Under the pieces are notes generated by a model. That model was not told the origin of the DNA. It was given only the letters and a program-made list of their open reading frames with translations, and searched no databases. The translations under genes and the position numbers were made by a program. Source: SHZI01 sp031409515 (GTDB lineage: Bacteria > Pseudomonadota > Gammaproteobacteria > Steroidobacterales > GCA-2729495). From it: a stretch of 59,406 nucleotides of DNA. The stretch is from contig JANNXJ010000024.1 of the NCBI GenBank assembly GCA_031409515.1, positions 1 to 59,406 of the forward strand. Reading direction: 5' to 3'. Shown here piece by piece: positions 49,499 to 58,442 of the stretch (position 1 is its first letter; each line of letters opens with the position of its first letter).

Positions 49499-50227
49499 CT
49501 ACGGCGCGAACATTTCGACGGTGGCGGGCGTGTAACGCGTGCCGTCACCGAGAAACTTCACGCGCACGGCCCGGGCCCGCTCGGCTGCGGCCACCGTCCG
49601 CGCCGATTCCGTCGCCGCCGCCCGCCCCTCGCTGATGGCGAGCTGCTGGGCCTGGAGCTGCTGGCGGATCGAGAGCGCTAACAACTGATTACCGGCCTGA
49701 ATCGCCTCCAGGGCGCCGGCCGCGCCCTGACTGCGCGTGACCAGATCCCCCAGCACTGACTCGTCGGTCCGGAAGTTCTCCTGCACCTGGGCCTGAACCC
49801 GCACGGCGGTGCGCAGGGCTTCCAGGGAATTGCGCCAGTGCTCGCGAGCATCGGTGAGCAACTGCGAACCCGTGACCGTGCGGGCGTAGGTGTCGGGATA
49901 GAGGGTGGCAAACTGCGTTTCCACCTGCGTGACCTGGAACGCCAGACCCCGCGCTTCGGCGATGAGCCGGTCGGTGGCGGCCAGGGCGACCCGCAAGTCA
50001 TTCAGCGCGTTGAAATCCAGCGAGCGGAGATTGCGCGCCTGGTTCTGCAGCATCAGGGCCTCGTTCTGCAGCTGACGGATCTGGTTGTTCACCTGTTGCA
50101 AGGTGCGAGTCGCGGTCAACAGGTTCTGCGTGAAGTTCGAAGCGTCGAAGACGGGGAAGGTGTGGGCCGGTCCGGCCGTCACGCTGACCAGAACCATGAG
50201 GGCAACGGCATTCTTGATGGCGTTCAT
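49499..50227 (-). CDS. trbJ: TrbJ/VirB5-type pilus protein
   Basis: 242 aa from the ATG at 50227, which overlaps the trbE stop by four bases; the longer open frame upstream is an artefact. Signal peptide (MNAIKNAVALMVLVSVTAG), then the coiled-coil VirB5 pattern LQQVNNQIRQLQNEALMLQNQARNL and a second helical bundle. Minor pilin or tip adhesin. Confidence 0.93.
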   Translation of the reverse strand: MNAIKNAVALMVLVSVTAGPAHTFPVFDASNFTQNLLTATRTLQQVNNQIRQLQNEALMLQNQARNLRSLDFNALNDLRVALAATDRLIAEARGLAFQVTQVETQFATLYPDTYARTVTGSQLLTDAREHWRNSLEALRTAVRVQAQVQENFRTDESVLGDLVTRSQGAAGALEAIQAGNQLLALSIRQQLQAQQLAISEGRAAATESARTVAAAERARAVRVKFLGDGTRYTPATVEMFAP

Positions 50228-52668
50228 GTGGATCTCCCGGTGGAAGTGATGGAGGGAAAGTTCTCGGCGAGTACCGCGGCCCAGGCCAGGCCCCGGTGCC
50301 GCAGCCACGCCGCGGCAAACTGCGCCGCGGCAGGCGGCGTCTGGAGTGAGGTATATGTAGAGTCGATGGCCCGCTGGTCGGCGGGCGTCGACGCGCCCGC
50401 AAACGCCAGGGCGATGGGGCCCAAGTCGAGATCGAAGAGCCGGGCGCCCAGGGCCGACTGGTAGTAGTACTCGCGCTTTGGGGTCGCCCGGGCAATGATC
50501 CCGATCTGGCGGTCGTTGAGCCCAAAGCCCTGGTAGATCGTCTTGAGCTGGGGCTCGGTCGCCTGCGGCGAGGGCAGGAAGATCCGGCTCGGGCAGCTCT
50601 CGATCAGCGCCGGCGCAATCGACGAGCGCCCGATGTCGGCCAGGGACTGGGTGGCGAAGATCACGGACACGTTGCGCTTGCGGAGCGTCTTCAACCACTC
50701 GCGGATGCGCCCGGCAAACGCCGGGTCGTCCAGGAACACCCAGGCCTCGTCGAGAATCAGGAGTGTCGGCGCGCCGTCAAAGCGCGCCTCCAGCCGGTGA
50801 AACAGATACGTCAGCACGGGCAGCACGGCGCTCTTGCCGTGCATGAGCGCTTCCATCTCGAAGCCTTGCACGTCCGATGCGCCGAGCCGGTCCTGATCCG
50901 CGTCGAGCAGCCGACCGTGGGCGCCGCTCAGCGTGTAGGGCTGGAGCGCCTGGCGCAGGTCATGGGATTGCAGCAGGATCGAGAGCCCGGTCAGCGTGCG
51001 CTCCACCGGTGGGGCGGACGAGAGACTGCCGAGGGCCGACCACACGGCGTCCTTGACGGCGGGGGTCAGTTCCACGCCTTCGTGGACCAGCAGCGTGGCC
51101 AGCCACTCGGCCGCCCAGGCACGCTCGGTGGAGTCATCAATGCGAGCCAGCGGCTGAAAGGCGATCGCGCCCTCCGCGCCGAGGTCGTAGTGCTCGCCAC
51201 CGAGCCCGAGGACCGTGGCGCGCACCGAACCGCCCTTGTCGAAGACAAAGAGCCGAGCCCCGGGGTAACGGCGGAACTGCAGGGCGAGCATCGCCAGCAG
51301 CACGGACTTGCCAGCGCCGGTGGGGCCCACCACCAGGGTGTGCCCCACATCGCCCACGTGCGTGACCAGCCGAAACGGCGTGGCCCCGCCGGTACGGGTC
51401 ACCATCAGGGCCGCCCCGTTAAGGTGCGCGTTGCGCTCCGGCCCGGCCCAGACCGCGGAGAAAGGCATCAGGTGGGCCAGATTGAGGGTCGAGATCAGGG
51501 GCTGACGGACGTTGGCGTAGACCTGTCCCGGCAATGACGAGAGCCAGGCCTCCACCGCATTGAAGGACTCGGGGACCGTCACGAAGCCCCGGCCCTGGAT
51601 GACCCGCTCCACGGCCTTGCGCTGGTCGTCGGCCACCGCCGGGTCGGGATCACTCACGACCACCGTGGCCGTCACGTAGCCGTAGGCGACCGCGTCGCTG
51701 CCCAGTTCCTGGAGCGCTTGATCCGCATCGGCCGCCTGGTTGTCGGCGTCGGAATCCACCAGCGGACTCGCCTCCTGGGTCAGCGTCTCGCGCAGCATCG
51801 CCACCAGCCCTTTGCGCTTGCTGAACCAATGGCGGCGAAGCGTGGTGAGTTCCCGCTCGGCGGCCGCCTTGTCCAGACAGATAAAGCGCGTGGTCCAGCG
51901 ATAGGCGAAGCCCAGGTGATTGAGGTCATCGAGCAACCCCGGCCAGGTGGTCGCCGGAAAGCCCCGCACGGTCAGCACCCGCAGGTGTTCGTCGCCCAGC
52001 ATCGGGCTCAACCCGCCCGCCAACGGCGCGTCTACCAGCAGCGCGTCCAGGTGAAACGGCACCTCGGGCACCGCCACCGGATGACGAGTGTTCGAGACGC
52101 AGGCGTGCAGGTACGTCAGGGTCTCGACATCGGTGAGCCACTCCACTTCGGGCAGCGCACTCTCCAGCAACGACAACAACCGGTCGGTAGCCGTCACGAA
52201 GGCGGCCAGCTGCTCCCGCCAATCGACGCTCGCCCGCGCCGGCTGCTCGAACAGCCACTGCGTGGCTCGCGCCCGGGACTCGGGCGGCGGCAGCCAGACC
52301 AGGGTCAGGTGGTAAGCGCTCTCGAAGTGCGACCCCGCCGACTCGAAGGCGGACCGGCGCTCTTCGTCCACCATCAGCGAGAGGGCGTCCGGAAAGTTCT
52401 CGACCGGGTAGGCCGCCGCCGGTCGCCGCGCCGCCTCCACGCCCAGCGCCCAGCCGGAGCCGAGCCGCTTCAAGGCATTATTGAGCCGCGCGGTGGCGGC
52501 CAGCAGTTCGCTCTCACTGGCACTGTCCAGGTCCGGCCCCCGAAATCGGGCCGTGCGCTGGAAGGCGCCGTCCTTGTTCAAGACCACGCCCGGGGCCACC
52601 AGTCCCGCCCAAGGCAGATAGTCGGCCAAAGCGCGCGGTCGCTTCCGATACTCAGCTAGAGACAACAC
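50224..52668 (-). CDS. trbE: TrbE/VirB4-type transfer ATPase
   Basis: 814 aa. CagE/VirB4 N-terminal domain and a C-terminal P-loop ATPase: Walker A VGPTGAGKSVLLAML (about residue 445), Walker B TLLILDEAWVFLDD (about 640) and SVIFATQSLADI. Powers pilus assembly and substrate transfer. Full length. Confidence 0.96.
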   Translation of the reverse strand: MLSLAEYRKRPRALADYLPWAGLVAPGVVLNKDGAFQRTARFRGPDLDSASESELLAATARLNNALKRLGSGWALGVEAARRPAAAYPVENFPDALSLMVDEERRSAFESAGSHFESAYHLTLVWLPPPESRARATQWLFEQPARASVDWREQLAAFVTATDRLLSLLESALPEVEWLTDVETLTYLHACVSNTRHPVAVPEVPFHLDALLVDAPLAGGLSPMLGDEHLRVLTVRGFPATTWPGLLDDLNHLGFAYRWTTRFICLDKAAAERELTTLRRHWFSKRKGLVAMLRETLTQEASPLVDSDADNQAADADQALQELGSDAVAYGYVTATVVVSDPDPAVADDQRKAVERVIQGRGFVTVPESFNAVEAWLSSLPGQVYANVRQPLISTLNLAHLMPFSAVWAGPERNAHLNGAALMVTRTGGATPFRLVTHVGDVGHTLVVGPTGAGKSVLLAMLALQFRRYPGARLFVFDKGGSVRATVLGLGGEHYDLGAEGAIAFQPLARIDDSTERAWAAEWLATLLVHEGVELTPAVKDAVWSALGSLSSAPPVERTLTGLSILLQSHDLRQALQPYTLSGAHGRLLDADQDRLGASDVQGFEMEALMHGKSAVLPVLTYLFHRLEARFDGAPTLLILDEAWVFLDDPAFAGRIREWLKTLRKRNVSVIFATQSLADIGRSSIAPALIESCPSRIFLPSPQATEPQLKTIYQGFGLNDRQIGIIARATPKREYYYQSALGARLFDLDLGPIALAFAGASTPADQRAIDSTYTSLQTPPAAAQFAAAWLRHRGLAWAAVLAENFPSITSTGRST

Positions 52669-52671
52669 CGG

Positions 52672-52935
52672 TCAGACCTCCAGGTGCGTCGGGTACTTGA
52701 GATGCCGGGCAAACACCTCCAGAAACTGGGGGTCGGTCTTCGCCCCCCAGACCGCCAGGGTGTGACCCACCACCGCCAGCACGGCGCCGAGCACCCAGAA
52801 CTGCAGCCCGATGCCCACCGCGGCGGCCAGGGTGCCGCTGACGATGGCCAACGGCCGTGGCGCGCCGCCGAGCAGGATCGGCTCGGTCAGTGAGCGGTGC
52901 AGCGGCACCTCAAAACCATCGGTCAGGTCCGTCAC
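52672..52935 (-). CDS. trbD: TrbD/VirB3-type protein
   Basis: 87 aa. VirB3-like: FEVPLHRSLTEPILLGGAPR, then two membrane helices (about 30-65) and a C-terminal HLKYPTHLEV. Works with TrbE at the inner membrane; overlaps trbC by four bases. Confidence 0.93.
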   Translation of the reverse strand: MTDLTDGFEVPLHRSLTEPILLGGAPRPLAIVSGTLAAAVGIGLQFWVLGAVLAVVGHTLAVWGAKTDPQFLEVFARHLKYPTHLEV

Positions 52936-53264
52936 GCGACCAGTGCCCCGCCGGCAAAGCTGAAGAAGCTCAGGAAGAACGTCGAGGCGGCAAAGGCAAT
53001 CGACAGGCCGAAGACAATCTGGATCAGCCGCCGGAAACCGCCACTGGTGTCGCCAAACGCGAGCGTCAACCCCGTGACGATGATGACCATGACGGCGATG
53101 ATTCGGGCCACCGGCCCCTGGACCGAATCCAGCACCGCTTGCAGCGGCGCCTCCCAGGGCATGTTGGAGCCGGCCGCCTGGGCCTGGGCAGCGACGAACA
53201 CCGTGAGCAGCACAACCAGCATCCCGCGCGCGACACCGCGCCGATCGACCTCAACGTTCCACAT
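52932..53264 (-). CDS. trbC: TrbC/VirB2-type major pilin
   Basis: 110 aa from the ATG at 53264, with GGGAGAG upstream. Signal peptide ending near AQAAG, then two hydrophobic helices (VARIIAVMVIIVTGLTLAFG and IVFGLSIAFAASTFFLSFF), as in VirB2/TrbC pilins. The precursor is processed to the conjugative pilus subunit. Confidence 0.93.
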   Translation of the reverse strand: MWNVEVDRRGVARGMLVVLLTVFVAAQAQAAGSNMPWEAPLQAVLDSVQGPVARIIAVMVIIVTGLTLAFGDTSGGFRRLIQIVFGLSIAFAASTFFLSFFSFAGGALVA

Positions 53265-53283
53265 GAAACTCTCCCGATGACGG

Positions 53284-54252
53284 TTAAACAGGCTCGAGTT
53301 GATACCCATCCGGGGTGAGCCCAGTAACCCGGACGATGTCTTCAACACGCCGGCGCTGGCCGCGCCCGGCAATAAACACCACTACATCCACCGCCTCCGC
53401 GATCAGGGCGCGGGGCACGGTGATGACGGTCTCCTGAATGAGCTGCTCAAGACGAGTGAGTGCACCGCGGGCGGAGCCCGCGTGGAGCGTCGCGATGCCG
53501 CCCGGGTGGCCGGTGCCCCAGGCCTTGAGCAGATCAAGCGCCTCACCGCCGCGCACCTCGCCCACCACAATCCGATCGGGCCGCAGGCGCAGTGTGGTGC
53601 GCACCAGATCGGCCATGGAGACGACGCCGGGACGGGTGCGCAGGGGCACGTGGTCGTCCGCCAGGCACTGCAGCTCGACGGTGTCTTCCAGGACGATGAC
53701 CCGGTCGCCCGTACTCGCCACCTCCTGCAGCAGCGCGTTGGCGAGGGTGGTCTTGCCGGTGGAGGTGCCGCCGGCGATGACGATGTTGGCGCGACTGCAG
53801 ACGGCCCCTTGGAGAAACGTGGCCTGGGCCTCGGTGAGGACGCCGGTGGTGATGTAGCGGCTTAAGGGAATGACCCCGGCCGAGCGTTTCCGGATGGCGA
53901 AGGTGGGCGCGCGGACGATGGGTGGCAGCACCCCCTCGAAGCGCTCGCCGGTCTCCGGCAGCTCGGCCGAGACCAGCGGGGCGCCGGCGTGCACCTCCTG
54001 GTGCACGTGGGAGGCCACCAAGCGGATGATGCGTTCGGCCGCCGCCGCCGGCATCGTGATGCCGGAGGGCGTGCGCCCCGCCCCCAGCCGGTCAAACCAC
54101 AACGAGCCGTCCGGGTTGAGCAGGATCTCCACGATGTCCGGGTCGGCCAGGGCCCCGGCAATCACCGGCCCCAGGGCGCTGCGGAGCATGCGGCTCTGCC
54201 GGTCCAGCACCTGGGCCGCAGAGTTGAGCGGCTGAACGACGGGTCCCGTCAC
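53284..54252 (-). CDS. trbB: TrbB/VirB11-type transfer ATPase
   Basis: 322 aa hexameric secretion ATPase: Walker A GGTSTGKTTLANALL, Asp box VIVLEDTVELQC, Walker B LRPDRIVVGEVRGGEALDLLKA and His box TGHPGGIATLHAGSARG. It drives pilus extension and DNA transfer. Complete. Confidence 0.96.
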   Translation of the reverse strand: MTGPVVQPLNSAAQVLDRQSRMLRSALGPVIAGALADPDIVEILLNPDGSLWFDRLGAGRTPSGITMPAAAAERIIRLVASHVHQEVHAGAPLVSAELPETGERFEGVLPPIVRAPTFAIRKRSAGVIPLSRYITTGVLTEAQATFLQGAVCSRANIVIAGGTSTGKTTLANALLQEVASTGDRVIVLEDTVELQCLADDHVPLRTRPGVVSMADLVRTTLRLRPDRIVVGEVRGGEALDLLKAWGTGHPGGIATLHAGSARGALTRLEQLIQETVITVPRALIAEAVDVVVFIAGRGQRRRVEDIVRVTGLTPDGYQLEPV

Positions 54253-54707
54253 GGCACCGCCTCCGGTGGACTCGGGTCCGGGTCGAGGAACGCGGCCGCC
54301 TCCGGTTGGATCTCGGCGTGCACGCTCTTGACCAGGCTCCCGCCCCGCTGCAGGTGCCGGCCGAGCTGCTCGACGAAGCGGGCGAAGCGCGCCTCGCCCT
54401 GGGCCCGGGCCGCGTCCTGCTGGTCTGCCGTGACCGGTGGTGAGACCGCCAGCGTGTAACGGACGAACAGGGCCAGCGTCTCGAGGCCAATCTCTTGATG
54501 CTCGGCGAGGCGCTCACCTTGGCGGGTGAGCTGATCCAGGCGCTTGGCGATGGCGGCCTCGCGCTGGTTCGCCCCCTCGGGCGAGAGGAAGGCGGCCAGC
54601 GCCGCCGCCACGAGGCTCGACTTGGACAGGCCGCGCAGCGTGGCCAGGTCGCTCAGCCGGCGCTCGTGTTCGGGCTCCAGGAACACGTTCAAGCGGGCGT
54701 GCCTCAC
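54249..54707 (-). CDS. CopG-type ribbon-helix-helix protein of trb operon
   Basis: 152 aa. The N-terminal RHS/CopG fold (RLNVFLEPEHERRLSDLATLRG and KSSLVAAALAAFLS) is followed by a helical tail. In Tn4371-type elements this gene lies between traG and trbB and probably regulates the operon. Four-base overlaps on both sides. Confidence 0.9.
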   Translation of the reverse strand: MRHARLNVFLEPEHERRLSDLATLRGLSKSSLVAAALAAFLSPEGANQREAAIAKRLDQLTRQGERLAEHQEIGLETLALFVRYTLAVSPPVTADQQDAARAQGEARFARFVEQLGRHLQRGGSLVKSVHAEIQPEAAAFLDPDPSPPEAVP

Positions 54708-56689
54708 AGCGGGAGCCCGTCGCCCGGGTCCAGGGCGGCCAGGCGCGCGGTGCGGCCGACTGCGCGGGGCGGAAGCCGGTGCTCGCCGGCGTGCCCTAGC
54801 GGTTCTTCAGCCGGCGCGGCCTCGGGGTGAAGCACCCGCGGCTCGACGCCGTCCAGCCACTCGTCGGGCTCGGTGGCGCGCCGCAGTCCGCCATCGCCGT
54901 CCCCGCCGACGAGCCCGGGGGGGAGCGGGCTTGAGGCAGCAGGAACGGCGACAGCGCGTCCGGTCCAGTCGTCGGCCCGGGGGGCGGGCCGATCGGCGTA
55001 GGGGGTGTCCGACAACACCGGCGGCGGCAGGAGCCGCCCGGTGAAATTGCGGTCCTCGTAGTACCGGAGCTTCTGGGCCCGGACTGGCGGGTGGCCGGCG
55101 ACCATGACAATCTCCTCGTCCGGGGGCAGCTGCATGACCTCGCCGGGGGTGAGCAGCGCCCGCGCCGACTCCTGACGGGAGACCATCAGGTGCCCCAGCC
55201 AGGGGGCCAGCCGGTGGCCGGCGTAGTTGCGCTGCGCCCGGAGTTCGGTGGCTGTGCCCAGGGCGTCCGAGATCCGTCGGGCCGTCCGCTCGTCGTTGGT
55301 GGCGAAGGCCACCCGCACGTGGCAGTTGTCCAGAATGGCGTGGTTCGGCCCGTAGGCCTTCTCGATCTGGTTGAGTGACTGGGCAATCAGCACCGCCCGC
55401 AGCCCGTAGCCCGCCATAAACGCCAACGCCGACTCGAAGAAATCCAGCCTGCCCAGTGCCGGAAACTCGTCCAGCATCAACAGCAGCGGCCGGCCCGCAC
55501 GGCCGCGATGCTCCAGGGACTCGGTCAGGCGCCGCCCGATCTGGTTCAGGAGCAGCCGGATCAGCGGCTTGGTGCGGGAGATGTCCGACGGCGGGACCAC
55601 CAGGTACAGCGAGACCGGGTGGGGGCCGTCAACCAGATCGGCGATCCGCCAGTCACACCGGGCGGTCACGGCGGCGACCGTCGGATCCCGGTACAGACCC
55701 AGAAAGCTCATGGCGGTGGAGAGCACGCCGGAGCGCTCGTTGTCGCTCTTGTTCAGCACCTCTCGGGCGGCGGAGGCGACCACCGGGTGGGGTGCCCCCT
55801 CCCGATGCGGCGTCGCCATCATGGCCCACAGCGTCTGCTCAAAGGTCCGGGCCGGGTCGGAGAGGAAGTTCACCACGCCGCGGAGGCTCTTGTCCGGCTC
55901 CGCGTAGAGCACGTGGAGGATGGCGCCGACCAGCAGGGCGTGGGAGGTCTTCTCCCAGTGGTTGCGGCGCTCCAGAGCCCCCTCCGGGTCGACCAGGATG
56001 TCGGCGATGTTCTGCACGTCCCGGACTTCGTGGACGCCCTGGCGCACTTCCAGCAGCGGGTTGTAGGCGGCTGAGCGGGCGTCCGTCGGGTTGAAGAGCA
56101 GGCAGTGGGAACTCTTTGAACGCCAGCCCGCCGTCAGCTGCCAGTTCTCGCCCTTGATGTCGTGGATGACCGCGGAGCCCGGCCAGGTGAGCAGCGTCGG
56201 GACCACCAGCCCCACGCCCTTCCCGGACCGGGTCGGCGCAAAGGCCATCACGTGCTCCGGGCCGTCGTGGCGCAGGTAGCGCTGCCCCACCCTCCCCAGA
56301 AAAACCCCCGCCGGTCGCGTCAGGCCGGCCTGCGCGACTTCGCGGCGGGTCGCCCAGCGGGCGGAACCGTAGGTGGTGACCAAGCGAGACTGGCGAGCCC
56401 GCCACACCGAACCGAGGATGGCCGACAGGGCACCGAGCAGGCCGCTGCCGCCGGCGATCAGGCCGCCGGTGTTGAACACCCGAGGCGCGTAGGCCTCGTA
56501 GACAAACCACCACTCGAAGAGCCGCCAGGGGTAGTAGACCGGCAGCCCCTGCAGCCGGAACCAGGGTGCGCCCAGCCGGCGCTGGAAGCCAAGCTGCCAG
56601 GCCGTCCACTCGGTCGCGGTCCAGGTGCCGAGCACGACGATGGCCAGCACCAGAAGCATTTGGCCGAAGAGGATCTTGCCCGCCGTCAT
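54704..56689 (-). CDS. traG: TraG/VirD4 coupling protein
   Basis: 661 aa from the ATG at 56689. Two N-terminal membrane helices, the VirD4 Walker A APTRSGKGVGLVVPTLL, the INPLL-like YNPLLEVR, and Walker B LLLMLDEFPALGRLDF. It brings the relaxosome to the mating channel. It is the first gene of the transfer operon, but no relaxase, replication or mobilisation gene precedes it within the window. Confidence 0.95.
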   Translation of the reverse strand: MTAGKILFGQMLLVLAIVVLGTWTATEWTAWQLGFQRRLGAPWFRLQGLPVYYPWRLFEWWFVYEAYAPRVFNTGGLIAGGSGLLGALSAILGSVWRARQSRLVTTYGSARWATRREVAQAGLTRPAGVFLGRVGQRYLRHDGPEHVMAFAPTRSGKGVGLVVPTLLTWPGSAVIHDIKGENWQLTAGWRSKSSHCLLFNPTDARSAAYNPLLEVRQGVHEVRDVQNIADILVDPEGALERRNHWEKTSHALLVGAILHVLYAEPDKSLRGVVNFLSDPARTFEQTLWAMMATPHREGAPHPVVASAAREVLNKSDNERSGVLSTAMSFLGLYRDPTVAAVTARCDWRIADLVDGPHPVSLYLVVPPSDISRTKPLIRLLLNQIGRRLTESLEHRGRAGRPLLLMLDEFPALGRLDFFESALAFMAGYGLRAVLIAQSLNQIEKAYGPNHAILDNCHVRVAFATNDERTARRISDALGTATELRAQRNYAGHRLAPWLGHLMVSRQESARALLTPGEVMQLPPDEEIVMVAGHPPVRAQKLRYYEDRNFTGRLLPPPVLSDTPYADRPAPRADDWTGRAVAVPAASSPLPPGLVGGDGDGGLRRATEPDEWLDGVEPRVLHPEAAPAEEPLGHAGEHRLPPRAVGRTARLAALDPGDGLPL

Positions 56690-57118
56690 TGCTGTCTCGA
56701 CTCTCTGCCGTGCCCTGCCGCGCATGTGGCGCGGCGGGGAGAATTGGGGCGGCGGCCCGGGGTGTCAAAGACGAATTCGGTCAGCCGCCAGACCCAAAAG
56801 GTCTGAGGTCGCAGGGTGGCAAAGTGGGGCGTGGTCCGTCGTGCTCGGTAAGTGGAGGATTCTCTGAGAAAGAGGACTTGACACGGGGGTTGCTTGGCGC
56901 GACGCCGGTACGCAAAGGGTGTAATCCGCGCGAAACCCTATTACCACCTCGACTTACACGATAGGGCGATCGGCTCGACGTCAGGCTCGTCTAGAAGGTC
57001 TTAAGGATCCAGCTGAGAAGCGTATGGTGGGCCAAACGGCGGGGAGTTGGCGGTGCCTGCAACTACCGTAGCCATTCCCACGGGTCTCGTGGTCTGTACT
57101 TTTGAGGAGGAATTCACG
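56690..57118. other. upstream region of transfer operon
   Basis: 430 bases without a supported gene. In complete elements of this type relaxase and accessory genes would begin here; the sequence instead leads into a truncated integrase-like ORF, suggesting a deletion border. Confidence 0.35.
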
Positions 57119-57274
57119 ATGGTGCTCATTCGCACGCGAGGCGGCGCCGGCTGCATCAAGTATCAAGTTATTGTTCGCCACACCAATGAACCGGATACCA
57201 CCCGGAGTTTCAGAAAGCTGTCCGAGGCCAAGGCTTGGGCAGACCGCGAGAAGCGCAAGCAACACCCTCAGTAA
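57119..57274 (+). CDS. free-standing integrase arm-domain-like ORF
   Basis: 51 aa with a strong ribosome site GAGGAGG eight bases before the ATG. CIKYQVIVRHTNEPDTTRSF and KLSEAKAWADREKRK follow the pattern of the N-terminal arm-type DNA-binding domain of tyrosine recombinases (three strands plus a helix). There is no SAM-like or catalytic domain. Either a remnant or a small DNA-binding (excisionase-like) regulator. The upstream frame to 57047 is not needed. Confidence 0.5.
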   Translation: MVLIRTRGGAGCIKYQVIVRHTNEPDTTRSFRKLSEAKAWADREKRKQHPQ

Positions 57275-57463
57275 CAGTTCAAGTACTTCTCACGAAGTTA
57301 CCCTGCCCAACATCGGCCCGCACGAGAATCGCCCAGCGGCTCACCGCCGCTAAAGCCGCGTGGGGTAATCTCCAAGACCCACAGTTCCCCGCCAACCACG
57401 CCTAGACCCGCAACCGCGACGCGATTCTTTCGCTGGGAACGACTACCAACAAACGGCGCACCC

Positions 57464-58009
57464 CTACAACCTCTTCTTCGAAACAGTCGGAAACCGAAAC
57501 CCAGTCGGGAAATCCGGGAACATCTCGTGCACCACTCCCTCGGACAATCGAACACCGTCAAGATAAGTCCATTGTCGAGAATCTAGATCTCGAATCCCAA
57601 ACTGAAAACCATAGTTCTCAACGCGCTGCGTTCCCGACGACAACACGGTCCGCGTCGGCACCACAACGTATTCATGATCGCGCGTTTGGACGAACCGGGG
57701 TGCTTCAGGAAACGTGAGGGAATCCAGTTTGATCCCCAATCTTCTAATCTGATACATGGCTGTCTGCATTGTCGCGCGCAGCGATTCCACCCCGCCGGCT
57801 GCTTGGCTAACGGCTGGAAAAGTCAGCATTACGACCGTATCGACGTCTCCCGCATAAAATGCCTCCAGCGCTTGCCGCACGTCGCGCTGGACCACTTCCA
57901 TCGCTTCTGGCTGAACTTGTTCACTTGCTCGCGCAGCGCCAGCTAACAACTGACCAACAATAGCGACGACACCCAGAACAACGGCGAGGACGCGGAAATC
58001 CTTGTTCAT
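57464..58009 (-). CDS. secreted protein of unknown function
   Basis: 181 aa. Signal peptide MNKDFRVLAVVLGVVAIVGQLLAGAARA; the mature part has an NTF2-like flavour (VRQALEAFYAGDVDTVVMLTFPAV, TYLDGVRLSEGVVHEMFPDFP). Similar small secreted proteins occur next to RHS loci but I cannot name the family. The codon use and neighbourhood indicate accessory DNA. Confidence 0.65.
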   Translation of the reverse strand: MNKDFRVLAVVLGVVAIVGQLLAGAARASEQVQPEAMEVVQRDVRQALEAFYAGDVDTVVMLTFPAVSQAAGGVESLRATMQTAMYQIRRLGIKLDSLTFPEAPRFVQTRDHEYVVVPTRTVLSSGTQRVENYGFQFGIRDLDSRQWTYLDGVRLSEGVVHEMFPDFPTGFRFPTVSKKRL

Positions 58010-58147
58010 GGCAACCTCTTCAGCGTGCCAGCCATTTCACGCTAACATAGCACTGATAATGCGGCGACCGCGGACAGCGCCTCGGCGCTGCGTATAATGA
58101 GCAACGGCGTCATGCTTGGGTGAGCGCTGCATGGGACGCCGTTAAAG

Positions 58148-58441
58148 CTAGGCATCAGGCTCCAGCTTCGTACGGATCCATGGGTGTCCTTTCGCTCCGC
58201 GCTCAGCCTCCCAGTCAGGCAGCAAATCCTGAAGCGCGCAGAGCGTTTCATCTTTCTCGAACAAGTGACCAATCCCAACGACACGATATGACGAGGCGGC
58301 ATCGTCGTGCACCTGACCGCAGAGGAAACACCAGTCTCCCTCTGGTCTGGTAACAAGCGTCACAGGGGCACTGCCGTCAAACACGTGCACGCAAACGTAC
58401 GCCTTCTCGTGCTGATCTAGCTCCGACAACTGGGTTGTCAC
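58148..58441 (-). CDS. probable immunity protein of the RHS toxin
   Basis: 97 aa from the GTG at 58441, one base after the RHS stop. Compact acidic protein: AYVCVHVFDGSAPVTLVTRPEGDWCFLCGQ, VVGIGHLFEKDETLCALQDLLPDWEAER. The position directly behind an RHS HNH tip is where a cognate immunity gene is expected. A longer frame inside the toxin gene is rejected. The function is inferred from context. Confidence 0.7.
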   Translation of the reverse strand: MTTQLSELDQHEKAYVCVHVFDGSAPVTLVTRPEGDWCFLCGQVHDDAASSYRVVGIGHLFEKDETLCALQDLLPDWEAERGAKGHPWIRTKLEPDA

Positions 58442-58442
58442 G

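Noticed and set aside
49499..50698. 399-residue version of TrbJ
   Set aside because: The first 157 residues are a shadow of trbE; the true start at 50227 is followed by a signal peptide and overlaps trbE by ATGA.
51718..52659. long frame opposite trbE (and similar ones opposite trbL, trbB and traG)
   Set aside because: Shadow frames of the transfer operon; no independent evidence of coding.
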